From contig NW_005199684.1 in the NCBI RefSeq assembly GCF_000372725.1, positions 181,110-245,109 on the forward strand: a DNA stretch of 64,000 nucleotides. The letters are read 5' to 3'. A model generated the notes under the pieces. The model was not told the origin of the DNA and made no database searches. It saw nothing but the letters and a program-made list of their open reading frames with translations. The translations under genes were made by a program, and so were the position numbers. Source of the stretch: Emiliania huxleyi CCMP1516. Lineage: Eukaryota > Haptophyta > Isochrysidales > Noelaerhabdaceae. How positions within the stretch are numbered: the first letter of the stretch is position 1; every line of letters starts with the position of its first letter. Below are positions 38,676 to 49,605 of this stretch, in pieces.

Positions 38676-39835
38676 TCCTGCCGCCGCCCCTGCCACCCCT
38701 GTGTCAGTGTGCCTGTGGTAGTGACTGAGGGAGGGTGTAGAGGATGTAGAGTGTAGAGCGCTGTAGAGCTGTAGAGATGTAGAGCGCTCCGGAGTGCTGT
38801 AGAGCTGTAGAGCTCTACATCCGCCGCGGGACGAAGCGGGTGCGTTGTAGAGCGATGTAGAGGCGCTCTACAACGTGAAATCTCTACAACAAACTCTACA
38901 TCATAAGCGGCGAACGAGGCACGGTCGCTCTCCGACATGAGGCGCGTTACACTTGCCAGTGCTGCCCTGGCCTTCTGTCTGCCCGCCCAATGGGTGGGAG
39001 GTGCCTCTGCTGCTGTGGCATGCCTCACGGCTACGACTGGCCGGCGCCTCGGCGCGTCAGCTCGGCTCGGCGTAGCGATCGTAGCCAGCGCAACTCGCCT
39101 GGACTCAACGCTCAGCCAGGAGCTCCCGCACACGCTGGCGCGAGTCATGGCGCATGCAACGCGTCTGAATGCTCGCCTCGCCTCGCGCAAATGCGACCGC
39201 CCTCGCAGCCGACAGTCCACCGCCTGCTAAAGAAGCACAGCGATGAATGCGGCACCGGCGACACATGGCAGGCTGGTCATGACGCAGTTAGGGTGTTTTG
39301 TGCCGTCAGAGTGACTCTCTGTGTGTCAGGGATAGTCAGGGCCGTCCATCAGAGCTCCAGTAAGCTCGGAGACACCCCATTAGTGCGACTCGACCTCTTT
39401 GAGTCACTGCCTTCCCGGCGGTTTGGCTGTTAGTAGAGCCTCTACAACAAACTCTACAGCAAAATCGCGCTCTACATCGCTCTACAACGCACCCGCTTCG
39501 TCCCGCGGCGGATGTAGAGCTCTACAGCTCTACAGCGCTCTACATCTCTACAGCTCTACAGCGCTCTACACTCTACATCCTCTACACCCTCCCTCAGGGT
39601 AGTGAGAGACTGCCAGCAAGAAGCTGGAGGAAGGTCGCTAGACTGAGATGAGACCGCCAGTGGAGTTGGGAGCCCACCGTGCACCGCGCTGCGAGCCTGT
39701 CGTGTCCCTTGTCAGGAGCAGGAGAGCCCCACCTGTCCCCCTGATCGTCCTTCCAAAATCCTGCTCGTGCAGGTGGGGACCCTGTCCTCCTCCCCCATCC
39801 CTCGTTTGGGTTGTCTGTTTTCTTTCTTTCTTTTT
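38676..39835 (+). repeat. Dispersed repeat family A, copy 2, interrupted
   Basis: 38676-38724 and 39598-39835 together align with copy 1 at about 36607-36875. The interruption is the element at 38725-39597. Confidence 0.85.
38725..39597. mobile_element. 873-bp long-TIR DNA element with 8-bp TSD
   Basis: The ends are inverted: CTGAGGGAGGGTGTAGAGG at the left and its complement at the right. Arms of about 160-180 bp are made of GTAGAGCTGTAGAG-type repeats (to about 38905, and from about 39436). The flanks are GGTAGTGA at 38717-38724 and again at 39598-39605, an exact 8-bp target-site duplication. The paralogous repeat at 36600-36880 lacks the element and has a single GGTAG-GAGAGACTGCC at the matching point. 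The centre has a small + frame (38937-39230, 97 residues, signal-peptide-like start) but no transposase. 8-bp duplications fit hAT-like elements; it looks non-autonomous. Confidence 0.88.
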
Positions 39836-40498
39836 GCCTGTAGGTGCTCGAGGCCACCCCTGGTGCTGGTGCGGGGCTTGACGCTAGGGCCATCACTATC
39901 GCAAAGGTGGGCCTGGGAGGATACCGCCAACGATGCCCAGCGGCGCGTGCATACCCACGTGCGCGTGTGTGTGTAGCGCAGGTGGCCACTGTTTTGGTCA
40001 CGCGCATGAAGCTGATGAAGCGCCTGCTGTTTTGGTCACGCTGCACCGCGGTGCCCTGATGCGACTGCCGTGAACGGGGCTGTTGCCGTTGTTGTCGTCG
40101 TTGCTGCCACTGCAGGTTTGGGTCGACCGGCGCGGTCTCAAACTCGGCAAATTTGAACGAGATCAAAGCAGCCAACCCGCGCCCGCAGCGGGATTCTCGT
40201 AGCTTAGGGTTCAAGGTTCAAGGCCTCTGAAGGGCAGGCAGGCATCATGCCAGTAGTGCAGACGACGCGGACCAAGCGCGCTCGGGTCACGCAAATACGA
40301 AGCTAATAGGAGCAAATCTGAATCTGGCAGCGGGATGTCGCAGCATGTGGGGCTTGTGGCGCGGTGCTGGCTGCTGCAGGTTGTGCCTGTGTTTGCACCG
40401 CGGGAGCATTCAGCGCTAGTCGGCCCTGGCCCTTTGCCGTGGTCTGGGCGCGATGCCACGGCTCACATCCAACGGAAGAAGCGGAGGCGGGGGCGGCG
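39836..40498. other. Intergenic, no gene seen
   Basis: No supported coding signal. Contains GTTTTGGTCACGC twice (about 39991-40040) and a GTTCAAGGTTCAAGG doublet near 40208. Confidence 0.4.
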
Positions 40499-41406
40499 TT
40501 ACACTGTCGACACGTTTGAAGTTAATCTTCCATCTAAGTGAGTGAGCGTTGCGGGCCCGCCCGAAACGGCGTTGTAGACTTGGACCCAGATTCCCATTTT
40601 CGAACAATTCAACGACCCGCCGGCGGTGGCTTTGAACTGAAGCGGGCCTTCGGGAGGTCGAGGAGTTGGCCCCAAATCGTCCATGATGCGCTTGTAGTAG
40701 TTGAACCTGGCAAAATTGTTATTGTCGGAGTATACTTGTTCGTCGAACGGAGGATCACACCGCTATGGTTTATCTGTGTCGTGGGTGTACAGAAATGCCG
40801 CTTCTCCACTGGCCCAACGCGGCCTTTATAGAGGAAGCGCACAATGTTGACGTTTTTGTTCTCGTGGGCCACCTCAACGAGCGCCGTGTGGTTGATGCCC
40901 TTTCGGAAGGGAAAATCGTGCTGCACATAGTGAAGGAACCTGACGCTGGGGTAGTGATCCTCGATCAGAGCCAATATCTTTTGTACATTTCCGGATATAT
41001 GCCGGTGCTGCTGGCTCACGACTATGTGGACGTGTGTCCGGTTCTGCGGATTGAACCTGTGGTACAGCAGTTCCACATAGCGGTCGAGTTGTTCCAGCCG
41101 CGCCCCCACTTCGTAGCCATCCCAGTGCTTTAGCTGCAACCCATCGACGCCAATGTACACGGGGGCCGTTGGCGACAGCCCCTCAACCAATTCCAACGAC
41201 CCCACCACCCTGTCGATGAAGTGCAGCGTCGGGTGGGTTTTGATCGAAGACGACGTGATGATGACGGCCGTGTCTCCCGAGTACTCCCGGTGCGGCACCA
41301 CGCGGCGTTCGTACATCGCAACCGGCGTGGAGAGCGGCCCCACCGCCGCGGCGCCCGGGGCCAACAACACCATTGCCAGGAGAGTCGCGGTAGTTGAAAT
41401 TCGCAT
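40499..41406 (-). CDS. Secretory-pathway glycosyltransferase-like protein, frame break near 3' part
   Basis: Start set at ATG 41406, which opens a signal peptide or anchor (MRISTTATLLAMVLLAPGA); the frame is open further upstream. Blocks HVHIVVSQQHRHISGN, RFLHYVQHDFPFRKG, VNIVRFLYKGRVGPV and, in another frame, YSDNNNFARFNYYKRIMDDL and ALTHLDGR resemble a family of algal and viral glycosyltransferase-like proteins; this is a weak recollection, not a firm assignment. The reading frame changes at about 40735, between STNKY and SDNN: the protein continues in the +1-shifted frame to a stop at 40499. No intron of credible size fits. A sequencing error or a recently damaged host gene are both possible. 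Confidence 0.55.
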
Positions 41407-41949
41407 CTCGGTCGAAACGTTTGTGCTGTTGTTGCACGAGCTCGCCCCTCCGTGAAACTCTGAACAATGCATGCATACGTGTGTGCAGTGAGTGGGCGCG
41501 CATGTCGCAGCAGCAGCGTGACTTTCGAAAGCGAAGAACCGGCGCAGCCAGAGTGCTGGCGCGGTCGCAGAGCCTGGCGCGGCCACAGGGCTGGCACGGC
41601 GCCGGGCCAGGAAGAGCAGCGAGAGAGCTGCAGGAGCACCACGCAGGAGCGTGGCCACAGCGAACGTGTTTGGAGACGTTCAGACGACTCCGCGTCCTGA
41701 TTGTTCACGGAAAAGTCTCCGCATATATAATATCGCATGAAAAGAAAACGCGTTTCCGCACCCCCGGGCCCGGCGCGAAAAGAAAAACTCTGGAACTCAA
41801 ATGTATATCAATATGTGTCCAAAGACACACCTCTCTGATAAACTGTCTACAGCTGTCAGCTCTAAGAAACAACCCATATCTTGAAGCGATCTCGCTCGAT
41901 ACTGGCACAGCAAAACTGCGAGCCGAGGTCAGAGCCCTCTCTACAGCGC
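41407..41949. promoter_or_regulatory. Upstream region with TATA-like box
   Basis: GCATATATAATATCGC at about 41718-41733 is the only clear TATA-like element in the window. It lies ~310 bp upstream of the glycosyltransferase-like start, and downstream of the 3' end of the next minus-strand gene (41950). Confidence 0.35.
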
Positions 41950-43284
41950 TCACGAGTGGTCAAAATTGAAGCGGAAGCTGCCTGACGGTGCCGCCACCGC
42001 TGCCTCCTCCTCCCCACTCTCGTCGTCGTCGTCGCTCTCGTCGCTCCGGTCAATGCTCTCGCCCTCGCCGCTCTGCTCCTCGCCGCTCTCGCCCTCGACG
42101 GACTCGCCCGAGTCGCCCGGGCTCGCATCCTGACTCTGCTCCCCGCCCGCGGCCCCGCCGGATGCGAACCCCTCCGCTGTTGCCTGCCGCTCACGGCTCA
42201 CGCTCTGCAGCCGCCGCCGCAACCGCAGCAGCGCCGGGTCGGAGCCTCGGAGCGAGATTGCAGTGGCGAGGTCGGAAGCGGCGCCCGTCAGATCGTCGAG
42301 TTCGAGCCGCGCCTGATCGGCCGAGCCCCAACTCAGCCCAACTCAGCCGAGATGAGCCGAGATGAGCCGATCTCAGCCGAGCTCAGCCGAGCTCAGCTCG
42401 AACGGCGCCTGCGCCCTGCGGTAGAGGGCCTTGACGTTGCGCGGGTCGGCGGCGAGGACCTACGCGGCAAATCGCCCTCCATGTCCATTACTGGAGAGGG
42501 AGAGGGGGCGGCGCTGGCAGCGACGCACCCGGCCGCACGCGTCTCGCGCCTCGCGCCACCGGCGCAGCGCGAGCAGCGACGAGGCGAGGTTGAGCCGGCA
42601 CATCAGACGGCCGTGCCTACGCAGACCACGCGCCACGGGTCGCGGGCACGCCGCGCCGGCAGCATCCCCCTGCCCGGCCGCGCGCCGCTGCTCGGCACGC
42701 ACCGCGGCGTCTGCCACGTGGAAGCGCGCCGTGGCCAGCGCCGCGCGGTACGCCTAGTCGTGGCACGCGGCCCACGGGCGTCACGACCACAGCACGTCCC
42801 CTTCGCGCAGCGCGCCGCCGCGGAGCGGGCCTCGCGAGCCGCCGCGTGCTCGCCGCGCCGGTGCGCCGCGTTGCCCTCCTCGCGCAGCGCGCGCGCGGTC
42901 GAGAGGCGCGCCGTCGCCTCCTCCGCGGTGACCTCCGCCCCGCTCCACCGCGCAGTCCCGACTCCCTCGCGGCCACTCTCGCCCGCCGCCCTCCGGTGCC
43001 CGCTCTGGGCGCTCTCGCGCCCCCTCCTCGCCTCGCCGAGCCCAAAGATTTTGACGTCCGAGTCGATGCCCGACACGGCGAGCACGGGCAGCGCCGGGTG
43101 CGGCGCCACGCAGTTGACGATGGCGCCGTCCCCGCGCGCCTTGCGCAGCAGAGAGTGGGCGGCGTGGGCGGCGGCGGTGGCGGCGGCTGAGAAGGAGGCG
43201 GCGGGCGGCCAAAACACAAGGAGGGAGAGGCGACAGAGGAGAGAGAGAGAGAGGGAGAGAGGGAGAGAGAGAGAGAGAGAGGGG

Positions 43285-43337
<53 letters not shown>

Positions 43338-44694
43338 GGGGGGGGTGAGGGAGGGAGGAACAGAGACGGCGCGGAGGGGTGAGGTGGCAGTGGCGGTGTG
43401 TGCGTCGCCTTGAGCAGCAGCTCGCCGCTCCGCTTGCCCCACACAAAGAGGTGGCCGCAGTCGCCGCCCGTGGTGACGTACCCGCCATCGTGCAAGAAGG
43501 CGCACTCCTTGGCGAACGTCTCGTCGTTGGCGCGCCTGCCCCACCCGCGCAGCTGTGAGCCCCCTTCTCGCCGAGACTCCCTCTCTCTCTCTCGGCTCTC
43601 TCTCTCGGCTCTCTCTCTCGGCTCTCTCTCTCTCGGCTCTCTCTCGGCGCACCCGTGGTACTCGGCGATCGTGTCCGCGAGCACGGGGATGTGTTGGAAG
43701 CTGTCGCCCGCCTGTGGGCGACGTGTCACGGGGTTCGGTCAGCACGTGCATGTGCCTTAGGACTCAACACGCGGGCCGCGCTGCTCTTCTCTTCTCTTCG
43801 GCTTTGCATGGAGATGCGAGAGGGGAGAGGGGCATCGCCCGCCGGCGCGCGCGAGTCGAAGAGGAGCATCCTCTCTCCGCGCAGGTTGACGAGCAGCTCG
43901 CCCGAGGAGGAGTAGGCGAGCCCGCTCGCCCCTTGGGAGAGGTGCGCGCGCCCGCGCCGGCTCGCCTCGAGCAGCCGCCGCGCGCCAAATGCCTTTACAG
44001 GCGCCGCCTCGCTCGCCTCTCCGCCGAGCAAGCGCAGGTCGTACAGCCGCACGAGAGCATCCTCGCAGCCGACGGCGACGAGCGGGCCGGGCGCGGCCGG
44101 GTCAAAGGCGAGCGTCGTGCAGCCGCCGATGTGCGAGAGGTTGATGAGAGCCACCGGCTGCTGCGCCGCCCGCACGTCAAACACGGAGACGAGTCCGTCG
44201 TGCGCGGCGGCGAGCAGGACGGGAGGCGTGTCGGGGACGTACTCGAACTTGGAGACGAATGCGTGCGACCGGCCGAGCAGCGTGTCGCCGCCGCTGCGCA
44301 AGTCCTGCAGCCGGACGGTGCCGTCGAGAGAGCATGTCGCCACCTTTGTGTCTCCGCTGTCCGGCTGGAACTTTGCGCAGAAGATGTTGCGCACGTGGCC
44401 AGTGTTCACGACGCAGCGGCGGCGGGCGTGACGCGCGGCACTCGGGTCCCACGCGTCCCACACTGCGATGCGGCAGTCGTCCGAGCCAGAGACGAGTTGT
44501 GTCCCGGCTGTGTTCCAGCTCACCGTGTTGACGCACCCGTCATGCTCCTCGAGGACGGCGCGAAGCTCTATGCGCCAGAGCAGCGCGGGCGTGCGCCATA
44601 GTCGGCGGTGCGTGAGGCCAGATTGCTGCCGCTCCAACAGGAGGCTGCTGAAGGAGGAGGAGGAGCCGCTGTGGCTGGCGGAGGACCACACCAT
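41950..44694 (-). CDS. WD40-TPR protein, WDTC1/DCAF8-like (CUL4-DDB1 receptor type)
   Basis: Exons 44694-43843, 43711-43409, 43139-42831, 42753-42529, 42459-42409 and 42312-41950; all join in phase 0 and give 700 residues. The WD40 half matches WDTC1/DCAF8: EHDGCVNTVSWN, LVSGSDDCRIAVWD, TGHVRNIFCAKFQP, GELLVNLRGERMLLFD, GGDCGHLFVWGKR and IVNCVAPHPALPVLAVSGID. TPR repeats follow (ALREEGNAAHRRGEHAAARE, LMCRLNLASSLLALRRW, DPRNVKALYRRAQA), then an acidic tail. Order WD40 then TPR fits plant ASG2-type proteins (family knowledge: DDB1-binding substrate receptors). Four introns are GC-AG with matching 2-8 nt after both splice points. A 31-residue EREPREREPRER tract encoded by a GA microsatellite (43560-43650) is in frame and may be translated. 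CTAAAATTCTTTTAG, at 44747-44733, precedes the start. Confidence 0.85.
43237..43349. repeat. GA microsatellite (WD40-TPR intron 2)
   Basis: GAGA dinucleotide tract with GGGGG interruptions, wholly inside intron 43140-43408. Confidence 0.95.
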
Positions 44695-44754
44695 ATGTGT
44701 TTGTCGGACTGAAAGAGCAAGAGCAGCGAAAGCCTAAAAGAATTTTAGATAAAG

Positions 44755-45132
44755 CTCGTTTGGTCTGTCTGTTTTCTTTCTTTCTTTACCTGTCGTGTCC
44801 CTTGTCAGGAGCAGGAGAGCCCCACCTGTCCCCTGATCGTCCTTCCAAAATCCTGCTCGTGCAGGTGGGGACCCTGTCCTCGTCCCATCCCTCGTTTGGC
44901 GTGTCTGTTTTCTTTCTTTTTTTGGGACTGGAGATGACTGCTCTATTTATTTATTTATGGGCACGGGACTGGCGCGCACTGGCACTACATGTAACACGGA
45001 AAAGAACTCTCACGCCCGTCTGCGAGATGCAGGGAGGAGCTCAGGCGCTTAAGAAAGATCCTGCTCGTGCAGGTGGGGATCTCCCGCCTTTTTGGCTGTT
45101 TTCTTTCTTTCTTCTCTCTCTCTCTCCCTCAC

Positions 45133-45228
<96 letters not shown>

Positions 45229-45265
45229 CCCCCCCCCCCCCTCTCTCTCGTGTGTGAGAGAGATT
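44755..45265. repeat. Family A copies, ATTT array and long CT microsatellite
   Basis: Family A copy at 44789-44925, an (ATTT)n array at 44940-44957 and GGCACGGGACTGGCGCGCAC at ~44958-44977 (reverse of the promoter-like cassette). A partial family A copy at 45052-45110 follows, then (CT)n from 45112 to ~45225 and a C run. Confidence 0.9.
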
Positions 45266-45571
45266 TTTAGAAGCCAACAAAAATGTGTCACACAGGCTCC
45301 GGCTCAGGTCGTGGGGCATAGCTCGGGTGTAAACGGGGTCTGGGGAGGAAGCCCCAGCGGCCCGCCGCAGGCGCCGCCGGAGGCTGGCCCGCCGCAGGCG
45401 CCGATTTTTTGGCGTTTTTTTTCAAAATTGAGGGATTTCTCATCTAAATTCTCATCCAAAATCGAGCTCGCTACGAGCTCTCTAACTGCACAGCATCTCC
45501 TCGTTGAGCCTAGCGGCGCCCGTATCGCCCACGCCCACATTCCTTTTTCTTGCCCTTGGCCCTTGCTGCAC

Positions 45572-46206
45572 TCAGCCGCTCAACCTCTGCCAGTCTCTCC
45601 TTGCTCGTTGCTGGCGCTGCCGCCCCCAGTACTGCGATTGCAGCTCCTTGGCATGCCGCGCCGCCTCCATCTGCTGTGCTTCCCACGCTGCCGCTTCCTC
45701 TAAAGCAGCGCCGCCACTAAGCGGCGCAACCAAGTTCTCGCACTGTTTGCATGAGCATGTGTCCTGCTGGTGCGGCGCACAATCCGCGCGCGGCGAGTGA
45801 GAGTAGAAGACTGACAGCAGGAGCTGCAGGAGCTGCAGGAGCTGCGCAGATCGGATGGGTGGTGACGCCGTCGAGCGACGGCGCAAAGACCAATCACCAC
45901 CGCTGAGAGCCGCGACACGAGGCTGCTGGCAGCTGCACCTGTGAGAGCCGCGACACGAGGCTGCTGGCAGCTGGCAGAGCGAATCGCGATTCCGGCGGCC
46001 GCCGTCAGCCCGCCGACACCGACGGCCTGTCTGAGGTCAAACTCCCACCGCACGTCGGACCAGTCGTGCGTCAGCCATGGCGACGAGACGTCTGTATGCA
46101 GACAGCCCGCCACCCGGGCGATAGAACATGCCAGCTGGGCTCTTCCAGGGCTCTCGTGGCCCGTGGCGCGTGCCCAGTGGAATAGGGCGGGCTGCGGCGG
46201 GCGCAA
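45572..46206 (-). CDS. Hypothetical protein, exon structure unsure
   Basis: Two minus-strand frames look coding. An upstream one (46206 to about 45940) contains THDWSDVRWEFDLRQAVGVG and a hydrophobic GGLTAAAGIAIRS segment. A downstream one (about 45760-45572) contains CSCKQCENLVAPLSGGAA and a helical EEAAAWEAQQMEAARHAKEL ending WQRLSG. Between them an exact 32-bp direct repeat (45904-45935, 45942-45973) resembles the intron-boundary duplications elsewhere. No known domain. Confidence 0.35.
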
Positions 46207-46414
46207 TAACTATTCACAGCTAATGAAAACTATAAAAACTCGCGGCTTCATCAAAGTTTGAGGTGGCTTCGTCCTCAGCACCATCAAGACAGCTCTATTC
46301 ACACCCTGTTTGGTTTGAAGCCACTCGGGGATGCCCGTTTACACCCAACCGACGAGTCGCTGGGCCCTCTGACCTGAGCCGGAGCCACACAGTGATTTGG
46401 GCTCGGCAGCTTGT

Positions 46415-46783
46415 CGACTACCAGCCGGATTTGTTTGTACTCTTGGCACCGTGGAGTGCTGGGGGGGGCGACAGGGAGGATATGGCCTTGAGTTATGTGT
46501 ACGCAGACTCAGGGTGTGTGGCAGCCCGCTGGCTGTGTGTCTTGTGAGCTTGTTTGTGTCTGTGTGTCGCTCGTGCGTGTCGTCATCATCTGTCCAGCGT
46601 CCACCCATACCGCGTTGGTGTCCAGTCCGAGCCTGGCTGTTCTTCACCTTTCTACCTACCTACCTAGCCGGAGCCGGAGTCTTGTGTAGCTCTTACGAAC
46701 GTAACGTACCCGAGGCGGACTGCTGACGGGGTTTGCGATGAGGAGCGACTCCGAAGGGTATTGGTGTGGATGGTTAAGCACGA
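46415..46783 (+). repeat. 369-bp duplication, copy 1
   Basis: Matches 47911-48279 with no difference seen by eye, offset 1496 bp. Contains a CTAC tetramer run and GTTTGCGATGAGGAGCGACT. After it, 46784-47400 has open + and - frames of Arg/Pro/Ala composition but no supported gene. Confidence 0.9.
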
Positions 46784-47455
46784 AGCCGATTTTTTTCTTT
46801 TAAAAGCCCGTCTTGTCCTTTCGCCTGCGGAACGTTCAGCTCTCCCTGGCGTGGCATATCTCGTCAACCTGCATGTGGGGGGGAACCTCGCTGCATCTCG
46901 CATCTCTCTCGTCGGTATGTCCGCAGCGCGCTTCGCTCGACTGCTGGTCGTTCCAGACGGCCCAGGTCGCAGCGACAACAGGCTCACGTGCGGCGGCAGC
47001 GGTGGTGGCGCCCTCGACGGCGGCCCCCCGACACCAACAGTCGCGCTCCGCACGCCTTCAAGGTCAGCTGCGGCCAAGCGACGATCGGCTCGCTCCGATC
47101 GCTGGGCGCGGTCACTCACCGGCCCATCACCCGCCTGCCGATCACCTGTCCGCCTCGCCGCGCGCGGGCCGCTCGCCTGCTCGCCACTGCCGCCGCGCGT
47201 CCCCGCGCCGCCACGCTTCCCTGTGCACCTGACCGCGCTCGAGCTGCGCAGACGGCGCGCGCTCTGGCAGACAGAGCAGCGGCCGCCCAGGCGGTCGCTG
47301 CTCCGCCCCGTCCGAATCCGTCCGCCCGCGCGTGCCGCTGCCGCCGCCGCCGCCACCACCGCCGCCGCGTTTCCCCTCGCCGCCACGCTTCCCTAAAAAC
47401 AGGCCGTGCCAGGCCGTGCCAGCCCACGAGGCTGCCCGCCCGTCCCGGGGGACAC

Positions 47456-47700
47456 ACCAAACAAGGGGTGGGAGAAGGACAGGGTCCCCACCTGCACGAG
47501 CAGGATCTTGTAAGGACGATCAGGGAAACCACGGGCTCATCGCCGAGGAGCCACTGCGGACCACCTCGTCATATATAGGTAGGCGGTTTGAAACAGACAA
47601 CCCGCAAGGGAGGGATGGGGGGACGGCACGCCGCCACCACACAGGGATTTCAAGGGAGTGGGTGCGCCACGGAAGGTAAATAAATAAATAAATAGAGCAG
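47456..47700 (-). repeat. Reverse-oriented copies of families A and B
   Basis: Family A fragment at 47456-47535 and family B at 47570-47660, both reversed. A TAAATAAATAAATAGAGCAG array at 47676-47702 matches the reverse of ~44940-44957. Confidence 0.8.
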
Positions 47701-47910
47701 TCATCTCCAGGGAGAGATGGGCGACGCACACGAACACAGAGGGTGCGACGGCATGCACTTGGTCTTGGAGCGCACTTGGAGTGCAGTCATTAACCGCACA
47801 TCCAGGGCCGGGCATGAAATTCCGGATTTTTCTTGCAGTGGCCTTTAGATGTGGTGGCGGCGTGCCTCATCCCATCCCTTCCTATGGTGGCGCTTTCACA
47901 TGTAATATTT

Positions 47911-48279
47911 CGACTACCAGCCGGATTTGTTTGTACTCTTGGCACCGTGGAGTGCTGGGGGGGGCGACAGGGAGGATATGGCCTTGAGTTATGTGTACGC
48001 AGACTCAGGGTGTGTGGCAGCCCGCTGGCTGTGTGTCTTGTGAGCTTGTTTGTGTCTGTGTGTCGCTCGTGCGTGTCGTCATCATCTGTCCAGCGTCCAC
48101 CCATACCGCGTTGGTGTCCAGTCCGAGCCTGGCTGTTCTTCACCTTTCTACCTACCTACCTAGCCGGAGCCGGAGTCTTGTGTAGCTCTTACGAACGTAA
48201 CGTACCCGAGGCGGACTGCTGACGGGGTTTGCGATGAGGAGCGACTCCGAAGGGTATTGGTGTGGATGGTTAAGCACGA
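47911..48279 (+). repeat. 369-bp duplication, copy 2
   Basis: Second copy, ending about 75 nt before the Met of the C2H2 zinc-finger gene. It may carry that gene's promoter or leader. Confidence 0.9.
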
Positions 48280-48353
48280 CGCACATTTTTTCTTTTTTCG
48301 CAGAAGCAAAGCCGGTGGCTCGGCTGGCTGCGACCACTGAGGCTGCAGCATCG

Positions 48354-48839
48354 ATGGCTCGCGAGTCCGCAATCAGCAAGAAGTCGAGGAGCGGCAGCTC
48401 GAGAGCGGCAGCTCGAGAACGACCGGCCTCGCCGGGAACGCCTCCCGGCCACACCTCGGCGATCGTGCGCTTTGGCCCGCCGTCCTCCGGCCCGCGGTCG
48501 GCAACTTGCAAAGTATACGTGCCGCCGCACAACTTGGATACGTCTGTGGTGCGCAGCTTTGTCTGCCCTGCGCCGGGCTGCGTGGCGTGCTACGCGACAG
48601 CGGCGGGGTTATACCAGCACAAGCGGACATACCACCCTGAGACGATCGCCTCGCGCGGCAGCCCGCGCGGCGCCATCTCGTACGACGGCGATCGCCGCTT
48701 CGAGTGCCCCGCGTGCGACAAGTGCTACAGCAGCAGCCAAGGGCTCTACCAGCACAAGCGCGCCAAGCACCCGTGGCTGATCAACGAGCGGGAGAGGGGC
48801 TACACGCGCCTGTCGGGAAGCCCATCCATTTGTGAATGA
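48354..48839 (+). CDS. Two-finger C2H2 zinc-finger protein
   Basis: 161-residue frame from ATG 48354 (an in-frame ATG at 48234 lies inside the duplicated leader and gives 201 residues). A basic Ser/Arg-rich N-terminus precedes two C2H2 fingers spaced by ~30 residues: FVCPAPGCVACYATAAGLYQ with H..TYH, and FECPACDKCYSSSQGLYQHK with H. Both share the GLYQHKR helix, so they are internal paralogues. Likely a nucleic-acid-binding protein (inferred). The gene sits immediately after copy 2 of the 369-bp duplication and is followed by a family B repeat. Confidence 0.75.
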   Translation: MARESAISKKSRSGSSRAAARERPASPGTPPGHTSAIVRFGPPSSGPRSATCKVYVPPHNLDTSVVRSFVCPAPGCVACYATAAGLYQHKRTYHPETIASRGSPRGAISYDGDRRFECPACDKCYSSSQGLYQHKRAKHPWLINERERGYTRLSGSPSICE

Positions 48840-49109
48840 GTAGGCCCCGACGCAGAGCGCTGCGTGTGCAGAGCGATTGTGTTCCGCGTCTTCCCTCCGC
48901 ACACAAGGCCGGAACAGTGTAGTCTTTGTCGCTCTGCGCCCAGAGGCCAGAGCCGATTAGCGATATTAGCGCGGCTTCCCTGAGTGCCATCTAGCATGGA
49001 GTGGACAGACGTGGTAGACACCCCGTCATCCACATTCGCGGAGAGGGATGACAGTGCTGTGCGGCTGTGCGATGATTGTTTGTCTGAAGCTGCGTCTCAG
49101 CACTCAGGC

Positions 49110-49185
49110 TGAAGAAAAAAGAAAACACCAAGGGAGGGATGGGAGGACGGTACGCCGCCACCACACTGCACACAGGGATTTTAAA
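49110..49185 (-). repeat. Family B copy, reversed
   Basis: GAAAACACCAAGGGAGGGAT, then ACGCCGCCACCACAC and CACAGGGATTTTAAA, the reverse of family B. The flanking 48840-49405 shows no gene. Confidence 0.8.
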
Positions 49186-49605
49186 CAGTGCTGTTCACCG
49201 ATAGGGTTTCTGTAGGCATATTTTTTTGAGAGCGCCTTCGTTGTTAATAGTACAAACCCAATGGTCCTCTGCGAGCGGTCCTTCGTTGCAGTCGCGCACA
49301 CGCACACGCCATGCCGCACCGCGCGCCCGCCCACCGCCCCGCCCAGGCGGGAAAGAAATGAAGAGATATTTTTTCCCGATGCCTCGCAACGAGCAGTGAG
49401 CACAACATGGCGGACCAGAGAGGCCGGCGAAGCAAACGAAAGGGCATATCCAGAAAGCATAGAGTACAAATGCGTTTAGCGGCATTGCTACGGCACGCGA
49501 CAATTGTCTCCTCAACTTCCGTGCGCATTGACGAGGAGCTCAGCATGCCGGTGACGGTGAAGCGATCTCGTTGTGGCAAGCTCATTGTGATGTGGCACAC
49601 TTATC

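Noticed and set aside
46760-47400. Gene after copy 1 of the 369-bp duplication
   Set aside because: Both strands are open but Arg/Ala/Pro-rich with no domain or convincing start.
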